A stretch of 64,000 nucleotides of DNA from Berberis thunbergii. Taxonomy: Eukaryota > Streptophyta > Magnoliopsida > Ranunculales > Berberidaceae. Below the pieces are notes generated by a model, which had not been told where the DNA came from, ran no database searches, and saw only the letters and a list, made by a program, of their open reading frames with translations. A program made the position numbers and the translations under genes. The stretch spans positions 717,001 to 781,000 of the forward strand of contig QNQO01000220.1 of assembly GCA_003290165.1 (NCBI GenBank), read 5' to 3'. Below are positions 48,111-59,208 of this stretch, one piece after another (position 1 is the stretch's first letter; every line of letters starts with the position of its first letter).

Positions 48111-48634
48111 AGCCGAATCAGTGTCTTCACGTTCAAACTGACTGACATCCTAATATTCGCGAAGGCCATTCATGCCGATACAAAGATCGTACGGCCAGTG
48201 CCTAGATAAAAGCTACTTAGGATGTCAGCCCGAGTTTACAGCGCATGACACAGCCGAACGGTTCGACACATGCGCTCGGCCATTGCAACTCACTCTTAGT
48301 AGCAAATGCAGCCGACCGATCAAAAAAATAGGATAGGTTTTAAGCAGCTTACCTCGGGAACAAGACACAGCGCGGGCAATCCTTAGCTAAACTATGCGCA
48401 ACATGCTCACTATCGTACATGGCTATGCAACAACGACCCCGAGTCATTCACAATACAAAGCGATCAAGCTCTCTATCACAGATGGACAAGTCAAGCGTCC
48501 TATTGACTCAACTAGCCTAAGCATGACGACAAGGCAAAAAAGAAAAAAATATACAATAGAGACAACAAGCACATTACTGATAAAAACTGTTTTCATTAAC
48601 GGTCAAGACTAAAAAGGAGACAATCACACTAAGA

Positions 48635-51089
48635 TCACTCCCTACTAGGAGAATGTACAGAAATGAAAGAACTAAGTTTAGTGGAAGATGGGGCAGGGAT
48701 AATATCCACACGCACCGCGATCTGCGTATAAAGGCCCACATTGTCTTCCTTATCCGACGATCCAAAGGCAATAGACAAATCAACATATGACATCTTCTTA
48801 TACCGGCCAAGATCCCACTTCAGATGCTCCTCCTTAATCAATGTCAACAGCTCCAGCCGACAATGTACAATCCAGCAGAACTCACACCTGCCTTGCTCCT
48901 AAATAAGTTCTTCCTCTCAAACCTTTGCGTCGACAAGGTCACGCTCCAACTTGCTAGTCAATGTGTCGATCTGAGATTGCTCTGTGGCCAGACTATTTTT
49001 CACAGCACTAAGCTCATGCCACCCGAATTTGAGTTGGTCCCCAGCCTTTCTCGCCTTGCAGGCGTAAAACTCCACATTGGATTCCAACTGGTTCTTCTTA
49101 GTAGCACAGTCAGCTTCCTTCGAAGCGCTCTCTTCAGTAAAAGATTGCAGCTTAGAACACGCCTTAGTCGCAGCATCCTGCACAACCTCGACTTCTCGAC
49201 GGACCCGGCTCAACTCCTGGCTGAGTCCATCCCTTTCGGACACCACCTCCGTCAGACTATGCTCGAGGTCTTCCAGACTTAGCCCCCTGAGCCTCAGCGG
49301 CCACGGTTGACTGATCCAACCACTTCTCCTCAGCCTGCTTATTAAGCCTCTCGATTTCACGGGAGCGCATCAGAATACATCATCTACATGCTCTAAGGTA
49401 TATACTTTCTCACGAGCCGCTTCGACTTCCATTCCAGCAACGGTCGCGTGGCTCATATGAGACATACCCAACATAAGGTACTTCAGACCCTTATCCATGC
49501 ATCCCTCCAACGTGTCCTCTTCGAATTTTGGAACATGATCCATCAACCAGTTGTGGCGCCTGCGTATGTGCTTTCTCGAAGCTTACTCTATATCCACCTC
49601 TTGATGCCAGACTTGTATGCTCATTTTTGCCAAGTCAGGTTATAGGTTTCTCCATGCGTCTACGTGAAGCCTTCCTTGATATGGAACTACGCCAGCGCTG
49701 CCCTTCACGGTTGCCACCATCCTCCGATTCTCCTCCGTGGCCTTTTCTTTGTCGAGAACAGCCAACCTTTTATTGTGAGACGGTTCAATGAGATCTGGAG
49801 GGAGAGGATGGAGCGAATTATCTGAAGGACCCTCCAACACTTCCAATTGTTATCTAGAATGAGACGGTGAACAATGCGGGCTACAAGAGACACGACTGGT
49901 ACTGAGGCCACCTTCAGGCGAATCAACAATAGGGCAATCAGATTCTACCACCTCGGGCGAATCTTCATAGAAACCTCCAACAACAATGGTCCCACGGGAA
50001 TCAGCACCATCGAAAGCTGCCATTGCAACCCGCACCAGACGATCATTAAGAGCCTCGACCTACACGTCACTAAGGTTTGACCTGTCCATGACTCCCACCA
50101 ACCGCATGTAATCTTTCTCCAAGACGGAAACGTCTGTCTCTACCTCAACAAACCCAGCAAGATCACGATCCTCTCTCACTGGATTGGCTCGTGTCGAAGA
50201 TGACCTAACTCACGAAGGAAGCAAGCGTCTTGGACGGGTCCTCCACATCGGACAGAACAAGAACTTTGGCCCCAGCAGCCTTCCTTTTTCCTAAAAGGGG
50301 CCCCATCTTCCAACTTAATGAGTGGGGGCAATATGCCAGTTGTCCCACGGCCCACTACGGATGAGGTTGAAAACTCTTATGACATCGATCGTCTTCCTTT
50401 GTGGCATGACACGGAACGTCTCCATGGTGTTTTGCTCCTCTAAGGTGAAAGGAGTGGTGGGAAACCTTCCTACAAGGGAACACAAGTAGAAGGCAGTTGA
50501 CTCGCTACCAACCATATCAAAATTGCGAGATAGGGATTGAACTTACGGAGTGGTCTAAACTGTTGCTCGAGCGGACGACCCTTGCACCGGAAATACTTCG
50601 AATCCACAGGAGCCAAGAAGTAGTATCTCTACCAGAACTTGAAATCTTCGAGCAGTTTACCGAAGCACTTCGGCGACTTCATCTTACAGACAATATTGCC
50701 CTTCAGTCGATGAGAGATCAGCAACTAGATCACCCGCGAAGTCATGCTTACATAAACCTCCTTGGCACTGAGCAGAACCATGAGGATGATCCTATATACA
50801 TTAGGCCCCAATTGAGCCAGAGGAATCTCTAAGAGATCCAAGAATTCCCAAATCACAGCCAGTACAGAAAAAATAATCCAGTTTGGAGCATCCCACAATG
50901 TAAACAGATGAAACCAGCAGGAGGTGACACATGCGTTTGGTCGCTCGTTAGGAGATACAATGGCAGGTCCTCAGGAACCCCAAACTTCAGACGGATTTCG
51001 ACAAGACCAGACTCGGACAACAACCTGCCTTCAAAAAATTTCAGGGTCTCAGACAAAACAACATCATCAAGAAGGCTTTCTTGAGTCAT
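48635..51089 (-). pseudogene. Antisense ORF of element D
   Basis: Start at ATG 51,089 (MTQESLLDDVVLSETLKFF); an earlier in-frame ATG exists at 51,122 but lies outside the conserved region. FGVPEDLPLYLL and SPPAGFICLHCGMLQTG; then LPVQGSSAR-type segment, intron 50,546-50,470 (GTAAG..TTGTAG) and PTTPFTLEEQNTMETF, PWDNWHIAPT. A coiled coil spans 49,360-48,917 (LEDLEHSLTEVVSERDGLSQ). End: KEEHLKWDLGRYKKMSYVDL to a stop at 48,635. Frames broken in several places. Function unknown. Confidence 0.73.
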
Positions 51090-51257
51090 TAAAAAAAGGA
51101 TTGTTTCATGCTTCTTTTCCATCGAACCAATGCACTCGCCATTAATGCGACATGTGGTTCAAGCAACGATTCAGGCTCAATCATCATGAGTGGCGCATCC
51201 CTTCAAGAGATGACATAGTGAACCGATGTGATGGCCTACTAACTTAGGGGGAGTAGC

Positions 51258-51841
51258 TAATGATACATAAAAATAGTCACACCCCTGAGTCGTACATGTG
51301 TCGTGATAATCAAGAGGAAATACGAACCCCGACATCATCCCAACACTGAACAGGCCAAAGCGGTTCTAAGCCAGCTCAATTCAGTTCGCCAGGCGGACCC
51401 GGACTCTCAAAGCTTGCTAGGGCCACACATCTCATAGTTGTCCTCAATACTCGTAAGCCCTCCTTAGGCAAATATCTCAAGGATCTGCTTCGAACTGGCA
51501 ACTACAGCTGCTATTTGCTCCCTACTAGGAAGCAAACACCAAAGTATATTCCACACAAGGAAACTCCCTTCTACGGAATGCTCTTGGATTGGGAACTATC
51601 TCCCGCGTATCTAGAAGCACAGAGCTAACAGGGAACTTCCCTCCTACAGCATGACTCTTAATTAAAGATGAATTTCCACGAAGATCTCCTCCCTAATCTA
51701 TGCTTACGATGGCCTGGTTAAACCAGGACTCCTTGCACTATAAATAAGATATGAGGTTGGTAAGCTAAGGTACACTACAAATTCCCTATTACAACATTAC
51801 ACCTTCCTCAGAGCTCTATCTGACTTTAGCATCAGAGTGTC
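51258..51841 (+). repeat. 3' LTR of element D, truncated
   Basis: Begins TAATGATACATAAAAATAG after purine tract ACTTAGGGGGAGTAGC (51,242-51,257). Stops after GCATCAGAGTG, where the other LTRs continue for about 90 bp. TATA box near 51,737. Confidence 0.9.
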
Positions 51842-52502
51842 AAAATGACTATAACTTGCTCATTTCAAAATATTTTCAAGTGATTCAAGTTGTGTTTATT
51901 AGATAACTCAAAGTACTACAACTTTTGTGTATCAACTTGAGAATCGGTCTCGATCGAGCACATAAGTTGGCCGAAAGTTAGGAGCACTATCATGTTTTCA
52001 TTGCGAGATAGATTTACGCTACTTTAGTAAAATGACCATAACTTGCTAATTTCAAAACATTTTGAAGTGATTCAAGTTGAAGTGATTCAAGTTGTGTTTA
52101 TTAGATAACTCAGAGTAATAAAATTTTTGTGTTTTGATCAACTTGAGAATCGGTCTCAATTGAGGGTTTAAATTGGTTGAAAGTTACCCTATTTTGGGTT
52201 TTTTTTTCGTTTTCGTTTGGAGTTTCTTTGTTATGTTAAGTGATGTATATTTATTGAGTTTGGGTTTAAGGGTTTCAACTATGAGAGGATTTTGAGAGTT
52301 TTCGAGTGAGATGGAAGAGATTTGAGTGTGGGGAGAGATTTGGAAGAGATTTGCAAAAGGGAGGGATCATTGTCGATTTGAATGGTGAGGGAAAAAATGG
52401 ATGGTTTTTGTTTATATAGGTGGTGTGAGAAAGAAAGTAGGCGGTGTGAGAGGGTAGAATGGTGAGAGAGAAAGAAAATGGTGATGTGATGTAGTCGCCG
52501 CC
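51842..52502 (+). mobile_element. Right part of a Mutator-like element, cut on the left
   Basis: Two copies of a 180-bp unit (ATAACTTGCTCATTTCAAAA, GAGAATCGGTCTCGATCGAG) as at 57,000-57,730, then a segment that ends GATGTAGTCGCC, like the GTGGAGTAGTC end at 57,845. The region 52,260-52,490 is the reverse of 56,510-56,740, so this family has long inverted ends. Inserted in a CIP7-like exon (52,503). Confidence 0.65.
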
Positions 52503-52657
52503 TACCTTGAATGGGAAGCTCTGAAGGCATCTAGAAAGGCTAAGAGATCAGTTATACAATCAGTGTCAAATCCAGCAACAAAAGCACGGGCATAAGCCAT
52601 CGTTTGCTCTTTGCATAACACTGCTTTCCGATTTTCCAGACCCCTTGAAGGCGATAT
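52503..52657 (-). pseudogene. CIP7: CIP7-like gene fragment, downstream exon
   Basis: Minus strand: after a CAG acceptor at 52,658-52,660, RLQ then, after a 1-bp loss, [20 protein letters not shown] followed by [19 protein letters not shown]. This matches the conserved KAVLRKEQAMAYARALVAGF block of COP1-interacting protein 7, a plant light-signalling partner of COP1. The exon is cut by the Mutator-like end. The upstream exons are at 55,150 and 59,813. No CIP7 C-terminus is in the window. Confidence 0.85.
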
Positions 52658-52774
52658 CTGAATATACCAATAAATTCATAATCAACATAGGAACAAACAT
52701 GATATCATTAACGGAATAAAAATAAAGAGAAATGCTGAATACAGGCAAAGACAACTTACTTGGAATTTTCTTAT

Positions 52775-53624
52775 TGTACAAGCTCGAGGGGTTCATGTGT
52801 TGTGGGAAAGCATATTTTTTTGGTGTAGGATCCAACAACAAAGTGGAAATTTTGGCTCTTTTGGAAGGGCCCCGCCTCTGTCTTGACTGGGGTTTCAAAA
52901 AGGTGGTTATTCAAACGGATTCGGCTCTTGTTTGCGATTGGTTTTTAGATTATTTACAAATACCTTGGTATTTGGAGAATATTTTAAAAGAAATTAAGTT
53001 ATTGGCAGCGACAATGACGTTAGATTGTCAACATATCTATAGAGAGGCTAATGCGGTGGCAGATTCATTGGCGGATAGAGCACAAAAAGATCATAGGACT
53101 CTTTCTTTCAATGGGAATGATTTGCCTAGGAAAGTTGCAGGCTTGGTTGTGCTAGACAGATTACATACAGCGTACATTCGCCATGGGGATGAGTAGCTAT
53201 CTGATTGTTCTATGGCTGCGAGAATTTGGAGCTATCAAAGTGTTGTGATGCAAATGCGAATCTTGAGCGCAGGGATTGTTGCGAGATGGACAGCAGGTGT
53301 GCTAACACGTTGGCATCGCTGAGCTACTAATGCAGTTCCCTGTGGTGCAGGATGCAGGTGTTGCTGCAGGAGCATTTGATCATATCTGGCAATTTGAGCA
53401 GTGTCACTGGCTCGTTGTATGATCATGTTGGGGATATCTATGTTTGATGGTCATCCTTTCAGCGTTGGTGACAGTTTGGACTTGCTTTTAGTATTTTGGT
53501 TTACGGCTACGGCTAAAATTTTGTTTTGATTTTTTCACGGGTAAAGTTATCATGTACCCCCGTATTGATTGTAAATCAATTTTTTGATAATTAATGAAGG
53601 TCTGGCATTCCAAAAAAAAAAAAA
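52775..53624 (+). mobile_element. L1-type LINE 3' end with RNase H domain and poly(A)
   Basis: The ORF to 53,196 encodes the end of a plant LINE RNase H-like domain: ILALLEGPRLCLDWGFKKVV, QTDSALVCDWF, and YREANAVADSLADRAQKDHR. It is followed by about 400 bp of 3' UTR and a 13-A tail at 53,612-53,624. 5' truncated. The 5' limit is approximate and I found no clear target duplication. It interrupts the CIP7-like gene. Confidence 0.85.
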
Positions 53625-53737
53625 TTCACCTTTTGGCTATTTCCAAATTCATCACACAAACCCAAATTATTGGACTGAGGACTTCAAAATCAATATCAGC
53701 AGATATCACAAAAAAATATATTTTAAAACGGTATAAT

Positions 53738-53778
53738 ACCTTATAGGGGACAAGTGACTTTTTATTATCTGCATCTGT
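53738..53778 (-). pseudogene. Possible small CIP7-like exon
   Basis: Minus strand TTGCAACAG acceptor, then a 41-nt piece encoding ADNKKSLVPYK, then GTATTAT donor-like. Position between the two firm CIP7 exons and the NTKKS-like content fit CIP7, but the match is too short to be sure. Confidence 0.3.
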
Positions 53779-54204
53779 TGCAACGTAACAAAGTAAACAC
53801 ATGCATGTTAAACAAGCAGCACCATCATTAATTAAGATATGCGTCATAAACAATCTTGTGATTACTATGACTGTATCAAATAAAGTGATTCACTTGAAGC
53901 ATATGGGTATTTTTTCAATTAGTTCTGTTCAAGGCCATAAGCAGATTTAATAGATCAAAGCTGCAAGATCTACTCATTATCACAGGCAGGTCAAATACAA
54001 TAAATATTAATTTGAATTTGTTCTTCAGTAATAATTCGTAAAGCGATAATTTTTAGAAATTTTATTTAATAAAAATATTCAAATGAAAGTTAAGAAAATA
54101 ACTAAATAAAAAGGAAAAACTTCATAAAAATTGAATTACAAGAACCAAAATGATAAATGATTTCAAAGGAATAAAGTCAAATGGAATTCATGGGTGTCTC
54201 AATT

Positions 54205-54993
54205 GGGGTGGGTAGCCCATTCCGCGATTCTGATCCCGTTTCATTTTGTCCCAATTTTTTTAGGTCCTTTTGGGATTGATCAAACTCATTCAAATCTCAT
54301 CCAATCTCGATCTATAATGGGATGGAGATTTTCAATCATGCCCATCTCGTCCTGTCCCAAACTTAATTATTAAATATTTATTATTGATAAATTTTATCAA
54401 ACTACTATTCTACTATTCTAAAGGAAGTTTAAGAATGCGTTGAAATAAAATCAAAACATCTATTGTTTGAAAATTTATTTGATTTGGTACTCTTTGTTTA
54501 GATATAAATTTTATTTTAAATATTTTAGGTCAAATAGAACCCATGAAAATTTAGCTTTTACACATTTTAGATTTGTTATAGAACAATTATTTTGTGGAAA
54601 ATAAAGGCAAATGATGGTTTGATTTAGTTTTGCACTATGACTTATGTAATTGGAAATTCGGTCAATATGAAATATTTTTCATTTTTGAACTTATATTAAG
54701 ACAACTTGAGAACTTATATCATTTATACAATATGCAATTAAGAACAATGTTAGATGAAATTTTATATTGTATAATGAAAATTATATGTACATAAATTAGA
54801 CATTATTGGTGTGAGCAATGATTTGAGATGAAATTTTTTTGTTATTCTTCATTGGAAACTATTTAGTACATATTCATCCCGTCCCAAACCCGTTTGGGAT
54901 GGGACGAGGTCGATATGAGATCTATCACATCCCAATCCAAAACAAACGGAATGGAATAGAGATGAGGTTCATCCCATCCCGTATCAACCCCTA
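54205..54993. mobile_element. hAT-like non-autonomous element, 789 bp
   Basis: Identical 9-bp flanks GTCTCAATT (54,196-54,204 and 54,994-55,002) include an 8-bp hAT-type duplication. Ends are GGGGTGGGTAGCCC and, reversed, TAGGGGTTGATACGGG, a short imperfect inverted repeat. Both ends are rich in CCCATCCCG and CCCGTCCCAA. AT-rich middle, no ORF. In the CIP7-like gene. Confidence 0.62.
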
Positions 54994-55149
54994 GTCTCAA
55001 TTAGTCAAAAACTCACAAACATTTGTTAAGTATTTCACTTAAGATATTTCACTTAAGATCATATAAGTATATTCAATAAATGCTCAATTGAAGGGATAGA
55101 AGTGTGTAAGAATATTAAATAGAATTTCTAACAAGCAATCAGTAAATCT

Positions 55150-55312
55150 TTATTGCATTAAGACAAAGTTTGTAGGGGAAGATCTGAGTGTACTCTCTTC
55201 GGTGGTGTGAGTCAGCTCATTGGATTGAACTGAGCTTTCAATTTGCACAATCTCCTTTTCAATTGTAATAAACCTTTCATGAACTTCTGGGGTACTAACA
55301 AATCTCACAAAT
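55150..55312 (-). pseudogene. CIP7: CIP7-like gene fragment, second exon
   Basis: After TTTGCAG (acceptor at 55,313-55,314): FVRFVSTPEVHERFITIEKE then IVQIESSVQSNELTHTTEE, to a stop at 55,150. With exon 1 it gives an in-phase GTLE/RFVRFV junction, the conserved FVRFVSTPEVLER block of CIP7. The tail after SNEL is probably intron read-through, so the 3' limit is uncertain. Confidence 0.9.
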
Positions 55313-55396
55313 CTGCAAACCAATCACACAAAACCAATCAAATTCCAAAGACCCATTATCAAATTTTGGATCTCGACTCCGGTGAACCATTACAAT

Positions 55397-55899
55397 TGAT
55401 GTGTCCAAAAATCGTCATTTTATTAATTTGATCTGCAAAACAATTGTTAGACTGTCAATGACCACCTTTTTGGTGCCAGAAGGCACTCCGATGCTCAAAT
55501 TAGTAACTCTGCTGGAGGAAGAAAGTAAATATGGACAAAACTCAATTAAAGTTGCATATTGTAGATAGGATAGTCGAATCGACATCCCTCGAATCGAGTT
55601 GAGATCCGAGTTGAGAGCCAATTGAGTTCCCTGTTCATACATTTTTCTTTACCTTATATAATGAGCGAATTGATGATTGCATTAAGTTGTGTGCGTGATT
55701 TAAGCTCAGTTGAAGCAATAAATGGGGACGTTTATTGTAACGGTTTCTTCCTTAATTGAGATTGAAGTGATTCACTCCATCTCTTTCGTAACGGTCCATC
55801 AATATTTATGACGACTTAAGCCTTCATAACAGCTGTCCAGCATTGGTGACTTGAGCCACATGTATGGCCATGATCGGGTGACGATTTCATGTATAATCA
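55397..55899 (-). repeat. 3' LTR of element E
   Basis: 503 bp; plus-strand start TGATGTGTCCAAAAATCG and end TTCATGTATAATCA. Pairs with 59,209-59,713. Degenerate repeats of GTGAG(T)(T/C)CGGACCAGATGA follow just inside (55,990-56,300). Purine tract (minus) from 55,924 to 55,900. Confidence 0.9.
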
Positions 55900-56498
55900 G
55901 CTACTCCTCCCCTTAGTTAGTGGGCTTGCTTGTGTGGGCACTAACTTGTTAATGAAGGGTTTCTTTATTTGTTCTTTAAAGTCAGTATGACAAGTCATCG
56001 TGTTCGGATTGCGTGAGTTCGGACCAGATGAGTTCATCATATTTGGGCTGCATGATTTCTGACTAAACGAATATTATTTTTTGTGACGAGTTATTGTAGT
56101 CAGACTTCGTGAGTTCTAACCAGATGTGTATCGTAGTCGACTACGCGAGTCCGCTACTAGGTGAATTCCGTGAGTTTGAACCAGATGTCGTTCGTGACAT
56201 CGTAGTCAGTTGCATTTACTAGGTGGAGTAATCTTCGTAGTCAGTTTCATTAGTCCGGACCAGATGAAGTCACTGCATGAGTCCGAGCCAGATGAAGTCA
56301 GTTTGACTACTCGGTCGTATGGACCTGATTCTTGTCGGATTCGTCTCTAGTTGGACCTGATTCCACTATGGCATGTTGAATATGTTTCATGTCCATGTCG
56401 GATATGTTTCCTGTTGGATCAGTCTCTAACTTTTATAAAAAATGCTGACACGGATAAAAAATGAACAGTTCAAATCGCACATACGAAGATTACCGAAA

Positions 56499-57850
56499 AG
56501 CAGCGACTACTCCACACCATTCAACTCTCGCACACCACCTACTTTTTTTTCCCACGCCACCTATATAAAAAAATCAACATTTTCCCCTCCCCATTCAAAT
56601 CGAAACGCGATTCATCCCTCCCCCATTCAAATCTCTTCCCTCTCTCATATTCAAATCTCTTGCGAATATATTCCCACATTCAAATATCTTACAAATCTCT
56701 TCCCTCCCCCTCAAAATCAAACCCCAAATCGCAATCTCCCCAAAAAATTTTAGAAAAACAAAGTAATCTCATTGAAACTTCAGAAAAATTTTCAATCACA
56801 AAAACAAAGTAAACTTCATAAAAATTTCATAAATCACAAAAGAAATATTGTTCGCCTGAGACAATGCAAAACCCCGCATTGATATGGGAAAACAGTAAAA
56901 AAATTTCTAAATTTTCATGTTCACCAGGAACAATGCAAGGTTTTTGTAAAAACTCACATTGTTCTGGGTGAACAGTAAATTTCAACAAATGTTTCTGGAC
57001 AGATTTGCGCGAATTTAGTAAAATAACCATAACTTGCTCATTTCAAAACATTTTAAAGTGATTCAAGTTGTGTTTATTAGATAACTTAGAGTAATACAAC
57101 TTTTGTGCTTTTTTCAGCTTGATAATCGGTCTCGATCGACCACATAAGTTGGCCGAAAGTCAGAGACAATATCTCATTTTCATTGCGGACAGATTTGCAC
57201 GGCTTTAGTAAAATGATCATAACTTGCCCATTTCAAAACATTGTCAAGTGATTCAAGTTGGGTTTCTTAGATAACTCAGAGTAATACAATATTTTTTATT
57301 TAATCAACTTGAGAATCAGTCTCAATCGAGCACATAAGCTGGCCGAAAATCAGGAACACTGTCCCGTTTTCATTGCGCGACTCTTGTAAAATGACCATAA
57401 CTTACTCATTTTAAAGTGATTCAAGTTGTGTATATTATATAAATCAGAGTACTACAATGTTTGTGTTTTAATCAACTTGAGAATCGGTCTCAATCAAGCA
57501 TATAAGTTGGTCGAAAGTCATGGACACTATCATGTTTTCATTGCAAGACATATTTGCGTAATTTTAGTAAAATGACCTTAACTTGATCATTGCAAAACAT
57601 TTTCAAGTGATTCAAGTTGTGTTTATTAGAAAAATGAGTACTGCAATTTTTTTATTTTAATGAGCTTGAGAATCAGTCTCAATTGAGGGTTTAAATTGTT
57701 CGAAAATTACCCTGTTTTGCATTTTTTTTCGTTTTGAGTTTGGGTTACTCTGTTAGGCTATGCATATTGGTGGTGTGAGTAAGTAAGAAAGAAAAAAAAA
57801 CTCAATGGTGGTGTAAGAAAGAGTTTTTGGTGGTGTGGAGTAGTCATGCC
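56499..57850. mobile_element. Mutator-like element, 1,352 bp, nested in element E
   Basis: Perfect 9-bp duplication TTACCGAAA (56,490-56,498 and 57,851-57,859). Ends share GACTACTCCACACC in inverse orientation. Contains four tandem copies of a 178-190 bp unit (starting about 57,025, 57,215, 57,395 and 57,578). TATATAAAAAA near 56,562. No transposase. Confidence 0.8.
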
Positions 57851-57999
57851 TTACCGAAAGGATTGTTAAACTCAGGCCTGTCGAATATGTCTCCATGTCT
57901 GGCCAGCTTCTAGCCGGGTTCATCCTTTTTTTCATTCGGGCGTGCCAAAGACCAGAACAACCAACAAAACTGTAAACTAATAATTATGCTGCTGGTAGG

Positions 58000-58899
58000 T
58001 AGAGATGGCAACGGGGCGGATTTGAGCAAATACATCCTTGATCCGTCAAGAATAACAGATCCCCAAATCCGCCCCGCCAATCCGTTTACAATTTTAATTA
58101 AAAACTGTAACCGTTCCGTGCGGATTGACGGATATCCACCCCGCCCCACCAATCCATTTACAGCTTGCGGTTGTGTTACTGGATTGTCGGATCTCAGCCC
58201 CTAATTTAGTTATTCATCTTCCTAATTTGCTAACCCTTGGAGTTGTTGGTTATCCATCTAACTACAGTAAAATATACTTCATTCATTAGATAAATACACA
58301 AAATTATAACAAAAAATTACAAAGAATCCATACAAAAATTTAAAAAAAAAACCATACAAAAAATTACAAAAAAAAAAATCAATCTAAAGAATCTCATATC
58401 TGAGATCTTTCTTGTAGCTAGGGAAAGGCGGGGAAGGGAGAGGAAGAGGGAGGTGGCCGGGATGGAGAGGAGACAGAGATGACCACAATGGCCATGGCCC
58501 AACTGTGAGAGCTTTGAGTGTCCATGAGAAGAGAAGGAGATGACCATTCGGCCTTCCCTGTGAGAGAGAATAAGGGACGACTCTTCGGCCTCCGCCTTCA
58601 CTTTGAGAGAAAAGAAGGGATGACCCTTCGGCCTTCTCTGTGAGAAGGAGGCTGGAGACGAGAGTGACAATAAGGGGAGAATGTGAGATGAGAGTGAAAG
58701 ATGATCGGTTTATCCCTTTATATAGTAAACAGATATCCGTGGGGTGGATATGGCTAAATCCGTATCCGTTCCGATTAATAAACGGATACAGATTAGAAAT
58801 CCGTATCCGCCCCAAGATCCAGGAACCCTTTACCAAATCTGCCCCAAACGGGGCGAGTGGGGCGGATATCCGTAAAAACCCGCCCCACTGCCATCCCTA
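58000..58899. mobile_element. hAT-like non-autonomous element, 900 bp, nested in element E
   Basis: Ends TAGAGATGGCAACGGGGCGG and, reversed, TAGGGATGGCAGTGGGGCGG, a 20-bp inverted repeat with few changes. Flanks CTGGTAGG and CTAACAGG give a degenerate 8-bp duplication (5/8). Rich in GCGGAT(A/T)TCC words near both ends. The two overlapping minus-strand ORFs at 58,317-58,836 have no known domain. Confidence 0.72.
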
Positions 58900-58904
58900 C
58901 TAAC

Positions 58905-58972
58905 AGGGTTTGAACCCACAACCTGATGTCTTCTAAACAAAGACTTTACCAACTCTGCTAGTGCTCATTTGA
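58905..58972 (-). repeat. tRNA-like sequence (SINE- or tRNA-derived)
   Basis: Minus strand: A-box-like TAGCAGAGTTGG, an anticodon-stem-like GTCTT..AAGAC pair, and B box GGTTCAAACCC. The loop lacks the U before the anticodon and the T stem pairs poorly, so it is not a working tRNA. The hAT-like element cuts it at the T arm. Confidence 0.5.
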
Positions 58973-59189
58973 TAAGATATTTAGTTCTACGTCATTATAT
59001 ACAGATATACCTGGATTACATGTCAAATTCCCAAGACACGATTGTAGTCATTTTAACCCAAATAGAATATTGAAATTTTCATTACCATTGATATTGGAAA
59101 TGACTCTAGATGATCGTAATATTTTTCCATCTTGTTGCTCAGTTGTGATCAAGCATAAGACTTTTTTTTATAAAGGAAACTTGTCGTTC

Positions 59190-59208
59190 CCCACAGATGG
59201 CGCCAAAC
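59190..59208 (-). other. Primer-binding site of element E
   Basis: On the minus strand GTTTGGCGCCATCTGTGGGG directly after the 5' LTR. It fixes the orientation as minus. The form is common in plant Tat-type elements. Confidence 0.78.

Larger units (their letters stand above)
42749..51841 (+). mobile_element. Element D: non-autonomous Tat-like LTR element, nearly complete
   Basis: 5' LTR, primer site, gag, protease, spacer, tandem repeats, antisense ORF, purine tract and the first 584 bp of the 3' LTR. It has no large insertion, so it is the best guide to the family's layout. RT, RNase H and integrase are absent. The last roughly 90 bp of the 3' LTR are lost where it meets a Mutator-like fragment, so no target duplication can be shown. 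Confidence 0.9.

Noticed and set aside
52732..53196. A 154-residue ORF with an RNase H fold, possible host gene
   Set aside because: It joins a 3' UTR and poly(A) tail without a 5' part, as in a truncated LINE.
58317..58836. Two overlapping minus-strand ORFs as a candidate small gene
   Set aside because: They are within a hAT-like non-autonomous element and show no known domain; composition follows the repeat.
58905..58972. A working tRNA gene
   Set aside because: The anticodon loop lacks the conserved U, the T stem does not pair and the acceptor end is interrupted.
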